Below, piece after piece: positions 43,444 to 51,126 of a stretch of 64,000 nt of DNA; position 1 is the stretch's first letter, and each line of letters starts with the position of its first letter. The stretch is from assembly GCA_035536185.1 (NCBI GenBank), contig DATLOM010000061.1, positions 31,704 to 95,703 on the forward strand, in the 5' to 3' direction. Source of the DNA: GCA-2861595 sp035536185 (GTDB taxonomy: Bacteria; Actinomycetota; Acidimicrobiia; Acidimicrobiales; GCA-2861595). The notes under the pieces are model-generated. The model was not told the origin of the DNA and did not search any database. It saw only the letters and a list, made by a program, of their open reading frames with translations. The position numbers and the translations under genes are program-made.

Positions 43444-44163
43444 GTGCCGATCCCGGCCAACGAGGTGGAGCGGGCGCTCGTCGTCGCCGCCCATCCGGAC
43501 GACGTGGACTTCGGCGCCGCCGGCACGGTGGCGGCGTGGACGGCCGCGGGCATCGACGTCTCGTACTGCATCGTCACCGACGGAGACGCCGGCGGCTTCG
43601 ACCTGGCCGTGCCGAGGAGTGAGATCGCGGGCATCCGCCAGGCCGAGCAACGGGCGGCCGCCGCGGTGGTCGGCGTCGCCGACATCGATTTCCTGGGCCA
43701 TCCCGACGGGAGCCTGGCCATGACCATGGAGCTGCGGCGGGACATCTCCAGGTCCATCCGCCGGGCCCGGCCCCAGCGGGTCCTGTGCCCCTCGCCGGAG
43801 CGGGTATGGGCCCGGATCTACGCCAGCCACCCGGACCACCTGGCCACGGGCCAGGCCGCCATCGCCGCCGTCTATCCCGACGCCCGCAACCCCTTCGCTC
43901 ACCCGGAGCTGGCCCTCGACGGCTACGAGGCCTGGACCGTGCCCGAGGTGTGGATGATGGGCACCCCCACCCCCAACCACTTCCACGACGTGACCGAACA
44001 CGTCGACAAGAAGCTGGCCGCCCTCCTGTGCCACGTAAGCCAGCACATCGACGAGGCGGCCATGGAGGAACGCGTTCGCTCCTGGATGGCCGGAGTCGCC
44101 GCCGGCGCCGGCCTACCGGAAGGTCGGCTCGCCGAAGCCTTCCAGGTCATCGACACGGCATAG
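43444..44163 (+). CDS. PIG-L family deacetylase
   Basis: 239-residue zinc-dependent N-deacetylase. The metal site is in VVAAHPDDVDFGAAGTVA (H-P-D-D), with the third ligand probably in SHPDHLATGQ. The family deacetylates GlcNAc-type groups; MshB and Mca of mycothiol metabolism belong to it, but this protein lacks the specific features of Mca, which is encoded separately at 51127. MshB is possible but not supported by specific residues. GTG start immediately after the inverted-repeat element. Confidence 0.87.
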   Translation: MPIPANEVERALVVAAHPDDVDFGAAGTVAAWTAAGIDVSYCIVTDGDAGGFDLAVPRSEIAGIRQAEQRAAAAVVGVADIDFLGHPDGSLAMTMELRRDISRSIRRARPQRVLCPSPERVWARIYASHPDHLATGQAAIAAVYPDARNPFAHPELALDGYEAWTVPEVWMMGTPTPNHFHDVTEHVDKKLAALLCHVSQHIDEAAMEERVRSWMAGVAAGAGLPEGRLAEAFQVIDTA

Positions 44164-44186
44164 CCCTACACCACCGCCCGCTTCGG

Positions 44187-45134
44187 CTAGCCCGCCACCA
44201 CGCGTCTGGTCGTCACGGAGGCCGAGCCCACCACCAGGAGCAGGAGCCCGGCGGCGACGAGGCCCGCCTCGGGGATGTCGGTGGGCTTCGGCAGAGGCAG
44301 GCTGATCGCCTGGGGGTTGATGTCGTCGATGACGAGAGGTTCGAGAGGCGCGGTGGGCGGCGCCGGTGGCGCCTCCTCTGGGCCGGGCGGGGGCACGGCC
44401 GGTGGCGTGGCCTCCTCGATGGCCGGGATGGCCGGCCGCTGGCCAGCCACCTGTAGGCGTCGTAGGGCGGGTCCCGGTCTACGAGCCGGCGCGGCAGAAG
44501 CGGTCGCCGGTGCCGCCGGCGGAGCCGGAGCGGGCGCGGCTGCCGCGGCCTCGCCATCCCCAGGTCGAGCCGTGCCGGCGACGGGAGGGCTGGCTGTGGC
44601 CGGCGGGGCGGATGGCTCGGCCTCCCCAGCCGGCGGTGCCTCCGCCGGCGCCGCGGTGGTGACGGTGCTCTCCGGCGGGGCCTCCGGTAGCCGGAAGACC
44701 TCGGTCACCCACATCTCGCCGCCGGCGAGCACCACGCCCACACCGAGCTCGGTGAAGCGGGGGTGGAGGATCACGTCCCGGTGCACCTTGGAAGCCATCA
44801 GCGCTTCATGGACCTCCCGCACCGTCGGGCCCAGGCCTACGTTCTCGCCCAGCAGCTCCCAACCCTCGACCTCGGAGGAGAGGTTGGAGTTGTGGAAGAC
44901 CTCGTTCCGGGCGGCCATCCGAGCGGAGTGGCGCCGGGCCACCGCGACCAGGTCGTCGGCGGCCACGAGCCGGCCCAGGCCGCGAGCCGCCCGTTCCTGG
45001 TTCACCAGAGCGAGGAAGCCCTTCTCGTCGTCGCCGGCGGCGGCCTGAGCGGCGCCCGGGGAGTGCAGGAGCAGCGCCGCCATCATGGTGAACAACACGG
45101 TCGCGCCTACACGCGACCCCACGCCTCGCCCCAT
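44187..45134 (-). CDS. Secreted CAP-domain protein with Pro/Ala-rich region and C-terminal anchor
   Basis: 315 residues. A Sec signal peptide (residues 1-32, cut after AAQAAA-like sequence) is followed by a CAP/SCP domain (about 35-150) with LVNQERAARGLGRL, RHSARMAARNEVFHNSNL, WELLGENVG and RDVILHPRFTELGVGVV. A long Ala/Pro-rich stretch (about 155-270) and a C-terminal hydrophobic helix with basic end (LVAAGLLLLVVGSASVTTRR) follow, as in wall-spanning anchored proteins. Bacterial CAP proteins are poorly understood. It is divergent from ftsE. Confidence 0.88.
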   Translation of the reverse strand: MGRGVGSRVGATVLFTMMAALLLHSPGAAQAAAGDDEKGFLALVNQERAARGLGRLVAADDLVAVARRHSARMAARNEVFHNSNLSSEVEGWELLGENVGLGPTVREVHEALMASKVHRDVILHPRFTELGVGVVLAGGEMWVTEVFRLPEAPPESTVTTAAPAEAPPAGEAEPSAPPATASPPVAGTARPGDGEAAAAAPAPAPPAAPATASAAPARRPGPALRRLQVAGQRPAIPAIEEATPPAVPPPGPEEAPPAPPTAPLEPLVIDDINPQAISLPLPKPTDIPEAGLVAAGLLLLVVGSASVTTRRVVAG

Positions 45135-45238
45135 GCCCTCCAGTGTGCCACGCCGTGGCCATCCGGCGTTTTCGCCCCACCCGCTGCTAGCTTGAGGTGC
45201 CTGCTGAGGCGCAGCCGTGCGCCCCCCGGCCCCCCGAG

Positions 45239-45925
45239 ATGATCCGCCTCGAGAACGTCACCAAGTCCTACAAGGGCACCACCGTCGCGCTGCGCGAGTG
45301 CTCCGTCGACATCCAGAAGGGCGAGTTCGTCTTCCTCGTCGGCCCCTCCGGGTCCGGCAAGTCCACCTTCCTCCGCCTGGTCACCAAGGAGGAGGAGCCC
45401 GACGGCGGCCAGATCTGGGTGGCCGGCAAGGAGATCGCCCAGCTGAGCCACTGGAAGGTCCCGTACCTGCGCCGCAACATCGGCTGCATCTTCCAGGACT
45501 TCAAGCTCCTGCCCAACAAGAGTGTCGCCGAGAACGTGGCTTTCGCCCTGGAGGTGATCGGCCGGCCCAAGCACGTCATCACCTCCCAGGTTCCCCAGAT
45601 CCTGGACCTGGTGGGGCTCTCCAAGAAGACCGACGATCTCCCCGGGGAGCTGTCGGGTGGTGAGCAGCAGAGAGTCTCGATCGCTCGCGCCTTCGTGAAC
45701 CGGCCGCTGATCCTCCTGGCCGACGAACCGACCGGGAACCTCGACCCCAACACCACGGTCGGCATCATGCGCCTCCTCGACCGCATCAACCGCACGGGCA
45801 CCACGGTGGTGATGGCCACCCACGACCAGGGCATCGTCGACTCGATGCGCCGGCGGGTCATAGAGCTGGATCGGGGGACGGTGGTGCGCGACCAGGCCCG
45901 CGGCGTCTACGGCTACGGCACATGA
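45239..45925 (+). CDS. ftsE: Cell division ATP-binding protein FtsE
   Basis: ABC ATPase of the FtsEX complex, which activates cell-wall hydrolases at the septum. The 228 residues have Walker A GPSGSGKST, the Q-loop in IFQDFKLLP, the signature LSGGEQQR and Walker B LILLADEPTGNLD. ATG 45239 gives MIRLENVTKSYKG; a GTG at 45197 would add unconserved residues. A TAGCTT hexamer at 45188-45193 may be its promoter, with a short leader. ftsX follows after 16 bases. Confidence 0.96.
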   Translation: MIRLENVTKSYKGTTVALRECSVDIQKGEFVFLVGPSGSGKSTFLRLVTKEEEPDGGQIWVAGKEIAQLSHWKVPYLRRNIGCIFQDFKLLPNKSVAENVAFALEVIGRPKHVITSQVPQILDLVGLSKKTDDLPGELSGGEQQRVSIARAFVNRPLILLADEPTGNLDPNTTVGIMRLLDRINRTGTTVVMATHDQGIVDSMRRRVIELDRGTVVRDQARGVYGYGT

Positions 45926-45941
45926 GAAAGTTCTCCTCACT

Positions 45942-46826
45942 TTGGCCCTGAGCTTCGACTACGTGGTCCGAGAGACGGCCACGAACCTCCGCCGCAACCT
46001 GCTGATGACCTCTGCCGCGGTGCTCACCGTGGCTGTCTCCCTGTCGCTCGTGGGTGCCGTGCTCCTGCTCAAGCAGGGGGTCTCCAAGGCCAGCCTGCAG
46101 TGGAAGGGCGACGTCGAGCTGTCGATCTTCATGAAGGTCGGCGTCTCGCCCAGCCAGAGCCAGGCCATCGAGCGCGAGCTCTCGCAGATGCCCGAGGTCA
46201 AGAAGGTCATCTACATCGACCAGCAGGAAGCGTTCGCCGAGTTCAAGCGGATGTTCGAGAACTCCCCGGACTTCCTCGAGTCCGTGGAGGCCAAGGACCT
46301 GCCCACCTCGTACCGGGTGGTCCCCAAGCGGGCCGAGTTCGTCGATGTCGTGGGGGCCCGTTTCGAGAACCGGGCGGGTGTCCAGGACGTGGTCTTCGCC
46401 CGTGAGGCGGTCGAGACGCTGCTCCGGTTCACCAACGCCCTCCAGATCGGGATCATCATCGTGGCCGGCGTCCTCCTGCTCTCGGCCGTCCTCCTGATCC
46501 TCAACACCATCCAGATGGCCATCTACAACCGGCGGCGGGAGGTGGCGGTGATGAAGCTGGTGGGCGCCACCAACTGGTTCATCCGGATCCCGTTCATGCT
46601 CGAGGGGATGGTGCAGGGCCTGGTCGGGGCGGCCGCCGCCTTCGGCGTGGTGGCCTTCGTGCGCAACCTCCTGGCCGGCGCCGTTCCCAGCGGGGACACG
46701 CTGGGCAACCGGCTCCTGCCCCCGAGCGGCGACGTCGTGGGGACCGGCCTGTTCGTGTTGTTCGCCGGCGCCGCCATCGGTGCCGTCGGGTCCGCCTTCG
46801 CCGTCCGACGCTTCCTCGACGTCTGA
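45942..46826 (+). CDS. ftsX: Cell division protein FtsX
   Basis: Membrane subunit of FtsEX. The 294 residues have an N-terminal helix (about 23-45), an extracytoplasmic domain that would bind a hydrolase (about 46-170, VELSIFMKVGVSPSQ, PEVKKVIYIDQQEAF), and three C-terminal helices with YNRRREVAVMKLVGATNWFIR. TTG start at 45942; an out-of-frame ATG overlaps the ftsE stop. It is followed by a coiled-coil M23 peptidase, the expected partner. Confidence 0.95.
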   Translation: MALSFDYVVRETATNLRRNLLMTSAAVLTVAVSLSLVGAVLLLKQGVSKASLQWKGDVELSIFMKVGVSPSQSQAIERELSQMPEVKKVIYIDQQEAFAEFKRMFENSPDFLESVEAKDLPTSYRVVPKRAEFVDVVGARFENRAGVQDVVFAREAVETLLRFTNALQIGIIIVAGVLLLSAVLLILNTIQMAIYNRRREVAVMKLVGATNWFIRIPFMLEGMVQGLVGAAAAFGVVAFVRNLLAGAVPSGDTLGNRLLPPSGDVVGTGLFVLFAGAAIGAVGSAFAVRRFLDV

Positions 46827-46947
46827 GCCAGCGGGCCCCGATGGCCCGAGGCTCAAGCGCCACCCTTGCCGGCCGATGGTTTTGTGTGCGTTGGCGCCTA
46901 GAGTCCGGCGCAGGACTACTCGCGCACAAAGAGGTACTACACCGCCG

Positions 46948-48198
46948 ATGAGAGTCACTACGAGGACGAAGGTGGTCCTGCGCCGGCCGTTCGTGGCTCT
47001 TGGGGTCGCGGCAGTGGTCTGCCTGGGGGCCACCGTCTCGGTGGAGGCGGCCGAGACGAGACAGCAGAAGAAGGATCGGCAGGCGACCATCGCCGCCCAG
47101 CTGCGGACGCTGCGCGAGGAGGTCTCGGAGGCTTCCCAAGAGGAGGCGCTGCTCCTGGACCGCCTCGACGAGGTGAAGGCCCGGCGCCGCCAGCTCGACA
47201 ACCGGGTGGCTGCTCTGGACCGCCAGTTGCTGGTCGTGTCGGCCGAGGCCGGCACCGCGGAGGCCCGGCTGGCGGAGATGCAGGGCGACTTCGTCAGAAC
47301 CCAGACCCAGCTGGCGATCGCCAGCGGCCGCCTGGCCGTCGAGCGCGGGGTCCTGCGGGACCGGGCGGTGAGCGCCTACATGGGCGGCCGGCCGGCCAGC
47401 ACCCCCACAGAGGTGATCCTCAACGCCCGCAGTCTTCGGGAGGTCGCGGCCACCATCGGTTATCAGGACGCGGTGGTCCACGCCCAGCGCCGGGCCGTCG
47501 ACCGCTTCAGCGCCGGACGCGACGCCACCGTGCGGCTGCGCGAGGTGCTCGAGGTCAAGAAGGACGCGGCCAAGGCCCAGCGCGACGTGGTGATCGGCCG
47601 CCAGGCCGAGCTCGAGGGCCTCCGGGCGGAGCAGAATTCAGTGCGCCAGGACGTGCGGGCCCAGGAGCTCCAGCAGCAGTCACTGGCCGCCGAGGCGCAG
47701 GCCCGGGTGGCCGAGTTCGAGGCCCAGATCGCCGCCCTGCGGGCAGAGTCGGGGACCATCACCGCCTTCCTCCGGGGCCTGCAGGCGGGGCAGGGCCGGG
47801 TAACGGGCGGGCAGGGCATCCTCTCGCCTCCCCTGCCCGGTGGGCGCCTGACTTCGCCCTTTGGCCCCCGCTACCACCCCGTGCTCGGCACGGCCAGGAT
47901 GCACGACGGCGTCGACTTCGCCGCCCCCAGCGGCGCCCCGATCCGCGCCGCGGCCGGTGGCACCGTGGTCTTCGCCGGTCCGCGCGGGGGGTACGGGAAC
48001 ACCGTCATTGTCGACCATGGCAACTCCCTCGCCACCCTCTATGCCCATCAGAGCCAGGTCCACGTGGCCGAAGGGACGCCGGTCACGGCCGGGCAGCTCA
48101 TCGGTGAGGTCGGCTCGACCGGGCTCTCGACCGGGCCCCACCTGCACTTCGAGACGAGGGTGGCCGGTGCCCCGGTCAACCCCCTCCTGTACCTCTAG
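46948..48198 (+). CDS. Secreted coiled-coil M23 peptidase, FtsEX partner (EnvC-like)
   Basis: 416 residues: signal peptide (1-35, ending VSVEAAE), a long coiled coil at about 36-270 with charged heptads, then a LytM/M23 domain at about 300-416. The zinc motifs are intact (RMHDGVDFAAPSGAPI with H-x3-D, and GPHLHFETR), so it should be an active endopeptidase and not a degenerate activator. Adjacent to ftsE-ftsX, it is the probable septal hydrolase they gate. The usual downstream smpB gene is absent. ATG 46948 lies after a TAGAGT hexamer near 46900. Confidence 0.93.
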   Translation: MRVTTRTKVVLRRPFVALGVAAVVCLGATVSVEAAETRQQKKDRQATIAAQLRTLREEVSEASQEEALLLDRLDEVKARRRQLDNRVAALDRQLLVVSAEAGTAEARLAEMQGDFVRTQTQLAIASGRLAVERGVLRDRAVSAYMGGRPASTPTEVILNARSLREVAATIGYQDAVVHAQRRAVDRFSAGRDATVRLREVLEVKKDAAKAQRDVVIGRQAELEGLRAEQNSVRQDVRAQELQQQSLAAEAQARVAEFEAQIAALRAESGTITAFLRGLQAGQGRVTGGQGILSPPLPGGRLTSPFGPRYHPVLGTARMHDGVDFAAPSGAPIRAAAGGTVVFAGPRGGYGNTVIVDHGNSLATLYAHQSQVHVAEGTPVTAGQLIGEVGSTGLSTGPHLHFETRVAGAPVNPLLYL

Positions 48199-48251
48199 GA
48201 AACGAGCATTGGTCCACCAGGTTCGTCGGGGGGCAGTAGCTCTACCGGGGG

Positions 48252-48293
48252 CCGGCGGCGGGTAGGACGGTCCGACCTCCGACTCGCCGCCGG
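48252..48293 (+). other. Stable hairpin in the 199-base gap after the FtsEX-M23 operon
   Basis: 12-bp stem CCGGCGGCGGGT / ACTCGCCGCCGG with one G-U pair and an 18-base loop, without a T tract. It may end the upstream operon. The rest of the gap (48199-48397) holds two TGATCA palindromes at 48304-48309 and 48318-48323 and the leader of the next gene; no tRNA or tmRNA is recognisable. Confidence 0.5.
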
Positions 48294-48397
48294 TGGCCTG
48301 AACTGATCACGACCCAATGATCAATTCGACCCGGTTTGCCACCCAACGTTGCGGGGCACGTACTCAGAGCAGCCAACTTGTGAAGGAGGTGAGTTGC

Positions 48398-48613
48398 ATG
48401 GGTATAGGTGTGAGCGTTTTCCTTATCGCCGTAGGTGCCATCCTGGCCTTCGCGGTGAACGTCAGTGTTAGTGGCGTGGATCTCGACACCATCGGCGTGA
48501 TCCTGATGATCGTCGGGGCCATCGGTCTTCTGGCTTCGATGCTCTTCTGGAGCAGCCTGAGCCCCGCGGGCCGTCGCGACGAAGTAGTAGTTCGCGACCG
48601 TGAGCTTTTGTAA
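48398..48613 (+). CDS. DUF6458 family two-helix membrane protein
   Basis: 71 residues: helix 1 (VSVFLIAVGAILAFAVNV), a short loop with SGVDLDTIG, helix 2 (VILMIVGAIGLLASMLFW) and a charged tail. This is the pattern of the actinobacterial DUF6458 family. The ATG is preceded by GAAGGAGGTGAG, a near-perfect anti-16S match, 6 bases upstream, so translation is probably very strong. A classic intrinsic terminator follows. Function unknown. Confidence 0.85.
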   Translation: MGIGVSVFLIAVGAILAFAVNVSVSGVDLDTIGVILMIVGAIGLLASMLFWSSLSPAGRRDEVVVRDRELL

Positions 48614-48632
48614 CGAGCCTCTTCTGTGACAG

Positions 48633-48658
48633 GGGCCGTCCTTCGGGACGGCCCTTTT
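48633..48658 (+). terminator. Rho-independent terminator
   Basis: 9-bp perfect stem GGGCCGTCC / GGACGGCCC closed by a TTCG tetraloop and followed by TTTT. It sits 20 bases after the DUF6458 stop. Confidence 0.92.
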
Positions 48659-48691
48659 CGCTTGCCGAAGGCGGGTCGCCCTCCCTCCGGG

Positions 48692-48931
48692 TCAGCTCTC
48701 GATGAAGATGCACTCGCCCGGGCAGTCCTCGGCGGCGAGGACGACCTCCCGGTCGCGCCCGGTGGGCACCTCGGCCAGGCTGTCCGCCCCGCCTGGGTCG
48801 TTGAGGACGGTGCCGTTCTCCCGTACATAGGCGATGCCGTCCTCGAGGAGCATGAAGACGTCCGGGGCGTGGTCGACGCAGAGCCCGTCGCCTGTGCACA
48901 GGTCCTGGTCGATCCACACTCGAAGGGCCAC
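48692..48931 (-). CDS. Single-cluster ferredoxin ([3Fe-4S]/[4Fe-4S] type)
   Basis: 79-residue low-potential electron carrier with DQDLCTGDGLCVDHAPDVF at the N-terminus and EDCPGECIFIE at the end, the pattern of actinobacterial cytochrome-P450-associated ferredoxins. The middle of the first Cys motif is not Cys, which suggests a [3Fe-4S] cluster. GTG 48931 gives MALRVWIDQ. No P450 or reductase gene is adjacent. Confidence 0.9.
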   Translation of the reverse strand: MALRVWIDQDLCTGDGLCVDHAPDVFMLLEDGIAYVRENGTVLNDPGGADSLAEVPTGRDREVVLAAEDCPGECIFIES

Positions 48932-48981
48932 CCCGACATCCTCGCACCGTTCGCGTCGGCCCAGCGAACTGCGCCCTGGCG

Positions 48982-48987
48982 TAGCCT
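48982..48987 (+). promoter_or_regulatory. Putative -10 box (TAGCCT) for the PuuD-like gene
   Basis: TAGCCT ends 9 bases before GTG 48997. Confidence 0.45.
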
Positions 48988-48996
48988 GACGGCCCC

Positions 48997-49752
48997 GTGG
49001 GCTCCTCCGGCACCGCCGCGCCTCCCCTTGTGGCCATTCCGGCCTTCCACCTCGCTGCGGGCCGGGTGATCGACTGGTCGCGCGGTGGCTACGCCGTCCC
49101 GGACGCCTACGTGGCCGCCCTCCACCGGGCCGGCGCAAGGGCGGTGCTCATCCCCACTCTGCAGGTGGATGACGCGGGGACGATGCTCGCGCCTTTCCAG
49201 GGGCTCCTCCTGGCCGGCGGCGGCGACATAGAGCCTTCCCGGTACGGAGGCGGGCACCACCCCGAGGTCTACGGCGTCGACCCGGCCCGGGACGCCGCCG
49301 AGCTCGCCCTTCTCGACGCTGCTCTGGCTGCCGGGATTCCAATATTTGCCATCTGCCGGGGCATGCAGATCCTCAACGTCGCCCTCGGGGGGACGCTGCA
49401 CCAGCATCTGCCCGATTTGCAGGGCATGGACCTGCACGGCCAGCCCGGCCACGACCTCTCGGTCGTCCACGACGTGAAGGTGACAGAGGGGACTCTGTTG
49501 GCCCAGGCCGGTGGGCGATCGGTTCTCCGCTGCACGTCGCACCATCACCAGGCCGTGGACAGGTTGGGCGCCGGCCTGACCGCAGTGGCGGCCAGTGGGG
49601 ACGGCCTGGTCGAGGCCGTGGAGCTGGAGGACCCGGACGGCCGGTGGGTGCTCGGGGTGCAGTGGCACCCTGAGATGACGGCGGCGGAGGACCCCGACCA
49701 GCAGGCGTTGTTCGGCGCTCTGGTGGCGGCCTGCGCCGACCGCAGGCGCTGA
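48997..49752 (+). CDS. Class I glutamine amidotransferase-like hydrolase (PuuD/peptidase C26 family)
   Basis: 251 residues with LLLAGGGDIEPSRYG, the nucleophile elbow IFAICRGMQILNVALGG (Cys in CRG) and the catalytic His-Glu pair in GVQWHPEM. HHHQAVDRLG precedes the last strand. Matches gamma-glutamyl-gamma-aminobutyrate hydrolase-like enzymes that cleave gamma-glutamyl amides. No polyamine-degradation genes are nearby, so the physiological substrate is open. Confidence 0.9.
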   Translation: MGSSGTAAPPLVAIPAFHLAAGRVIDWSRGGYAVPDAYVAALHRAGARAVLIPTLQVDDAGTMLAPFQGLLLAGGGDIEPSRYGGGHHPEVYGVDPARDAAELALLDAALAAGIPIFAICRGMQILNVALGGTLHQHLPDLQGMDLHGQPGHDLSVVHDVKVTEGTLLAQAGGRSVLRCTSHHHQAVDRLGAGLTAVAASGDGLVEAVELEDPDGRWVLGVQWHPEMTAAEDPDQQALFGALVAACADRRR

Positions 49753-49772
49753 GTGCTGCTTTTCTAGGCGTC

Positions 49773-49799
49773 GTTGCCACCATCAGTGGTCATGGCAAC
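49773..49799. promoter_or_regulatory. Inverted repeat GTTGCCA-N13-TGGCAAC, possible operator
   Basis: Perfect 7-bp arms at 49773-49779 and 49793-49799, with a second nested pair (CCA...TGG). It lies 10 bases upstream of the putative -10 box of the next gene, a position suited to a repressor or activator site. Confidence 0.45.
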
Positions 49800-49809
49800 A
49801 CATATCGGG

Positions 49810-49815
49810 TACTCT
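49810..49815 (+). promoter_or_regulatory. Putative -10 box (TACTCT)
   Basis: TACTCT ends 7 bases before ATG 49823. Confidence 0.4.
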
Positions 49816-49822
49816 CAGCGGC

Positions 49823-51052
49823 ATGGCGTCAGAGGCCCTTCAGCGCCGACTGGCCGCCATTCCCGGCGTTCTCGAGTGCACGGTGACCGACGAGACGGTG
49901 GCGCTGCGGGTCGATGCCTCTGTAGAGCCGCGCCTGCTCAAGGCGAGGGCTCAGGTCGTGTGCGCCGAACTGGGCGAGAGCCGCCCGCTGATCGTGCTGG
50001 GAGGCCGCCACCTCGCCGGGGCCGCGGGCGCCGGAGCTGCCTCGCGCTCCGGAGCGCGCCCCTCCCTCTCCCGCCGGGGAGCACCCCTTTCCATAGCGGT
50101 GGCCAGCATCTTCGTCCTGACCGCCGTCGTCCTCGCCCCCGGTGGCAACGAACGTCTCTCCCCGAGGTCGCGACGCCCGCCCCCGCCGGTAGCTCTTGCC
50201 CCCCGTTCCCCGGCCGTGCCTCTGGTGGTCCCCCCGATCCCCGCGGCCCCCGACGCTCCCGACGGCCCCTCTTTCCCCTCCGCGCCCGAGCTCGGCGCGG
50301 AGCCGGTGTCCATGTTCGGAGGTGCGGCGCCGCCTCGTTCCGCCTCGGGCTCCTTCTCGCGCCTGTCGACATCGGCTTTCGCCTTCGGCCCGGTCCAGGC
50401 CGGTACAGCCCATGGTCAGGGCTCGGTGGCGGCCACCGCTCCGGCAGCCGCTCCGGCAGCCGCTCCGGTGGCAACTGCGGCGCCACCGGCGGCCACCGCT
50501 CCGGCCGCCGCACCGGGCCCCACAGGGGCCGTGGTCACGCCGGCGGGCAGCCCCGCCCCCGCCACGACCCCGGTGCCGACGACGGCGCCGGCATCGACCG
50601 AACGCACGTCCTCGCCGCTGCTTGCAGCCAGCGGTTCCGCCAAACGGGCGAAGTCGTCGCCGGGGAAGGCTCCCCACGGGGGCGCCAGAGCGGCCCCGGC
50701 GTCTTCCCCCGATCCGGCTCCCTCCGGCGGCGGCGACCAGCAGGTGGCAAGAGTGAACGAGCCGCCGGACAAGCCGGCGAAGCGTCCCGAGCAGGTGGAC
50801 AAGCCGAACAAGCCCCACGCCCCCGACAAGAGCCAGGCGCCGGAGCGGGCGCAGGGGCCCGACAAGAACCACGGGCCCGAGAAGGCTGACCCACCCGGCA
50901 AGGCCCATGGCCCCGGCAAGGCCGAGGGCCCCGGCAAGGCCGAGGGCCCCAACAAGGCCGAGGGCCCCAACAAGGCCGAGGGTCCCAACAAGCCCGAGGG
51001 GAAGCAGGGCCCACCCAAGTCCGAGACTGGCGGCGGCCGGCACAAAGGCTGA
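49823..51052 (+). CDS. Uncharacterised membrane protein with long Pro/Ala and Lys/Pro/Gly repeat region
   Basis: 409 residues. A small N-terminal domain (about 1-65: ALQRRLAAIPGVLECTV, then ALRVDASVEPRLLKARAQVV) looks like a ferredoxin-like alpha/beta fold. One transmembrane helix is at about 88-107. The rest is extracytoplasmic low complexity: Pro/Ala/Thr up to about 270, then Lys/Pro/Gly/Glu with six-residue repeats (AEGPNK) at the end. The tail is strongly basic and probably wall-binding. No known family recognised. A perfect inverted repeat precedes its promoter. A 404-residue antisense frame here is a GC artefact. Confidence 0.7.
   Translation: MASEALQRRLAAIPGVLECTVTDETVALRVDASVEPRLLKARAQVVCAELGESRPLIVLGGRHLAGAAGAGAASRSGARPSLSRRGAPLSIAVASIFVLTAVVLAPGGNERLSPRSRRPPPPVALAPRSPAVPLVVPPIPAAPDAPDGPSFPSAPELGAEPVSMFGGAAPPRSASGSFSRLSTSAFAFGPVQAGTAHGQGSVAATAPAAAPAAAPVATAAPPAATAPAAAPGPTGAVVTPAGSPAPATTPVPTTAPASTERTSSPLLAASGSAKRAKSSPGKAPHGGARAAPASSPDPAPSGGGDQQVARVNEPPDKPAKRPEQVDKPNKPHAPDKSQAPERAQGPDKNHGPEKADPPGKAHGPGKAEGPGKAEGPNKAEGPNKAEGPNKPEGKQGPPKSETGGGRHKG
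50892..50999 (+). repeat. 18-bp tandem repeats encoding A-E-G-P-(G/N)-K
   Basis: Consecutive copies of GAGGGCCCCAACAAGGCC-like units (six codons) end the Pro/Lys-rich protein, with decay at both sides. Likely slippage-prone. Confidence 0.8.
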
Positions 51053-51114
51053 GTCAGCCCTGGTGACCTGGTCCTAGAGGTGGCCGCCGAACTGGCGGCC
51101 CGTCGCCTACGGCA

Positions 51115-51120
51115 TAGCGT
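51115..51120 (+). promoter_or_regulatory. Putative -10 box (TAGCGT) for mca
   Basis: TAGCGT ends 6 bases before the mca GTG start. Confidence 0.45.
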
Positions 51121-51126
51121 AGGCGG

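Noticed and set aside
43383..43622. 79-residue ORF starting inside the inverted-repeat element
   Set aside because: Out of frame with the PIG-L gene and Arg-rich, typical of a shifted high-GC frame.
48199..48397. Possible tmRNA or smpB remnant after the FtsEX-M23 operon
   Set aside because: No tmRNA ends or tag peptide, and no SmpB-like frame; only a hairpin and palindromes.
50892..50999. CRISPR-like regular repeats
   Set aside because: 18-bp units are in-frame codon repeats (AEGPNK) without spacers.
49829..51043. 404-residue minus-strand open frame opposite the Pro/Lys repeat protein, with Leu/Gly repeats
   Set aside because: It mirrors the plus-strand repeats in high-GC sequence. The plus-strand ORF has a promoter box, a transmembrane helix and a sensible wall-protein layout.
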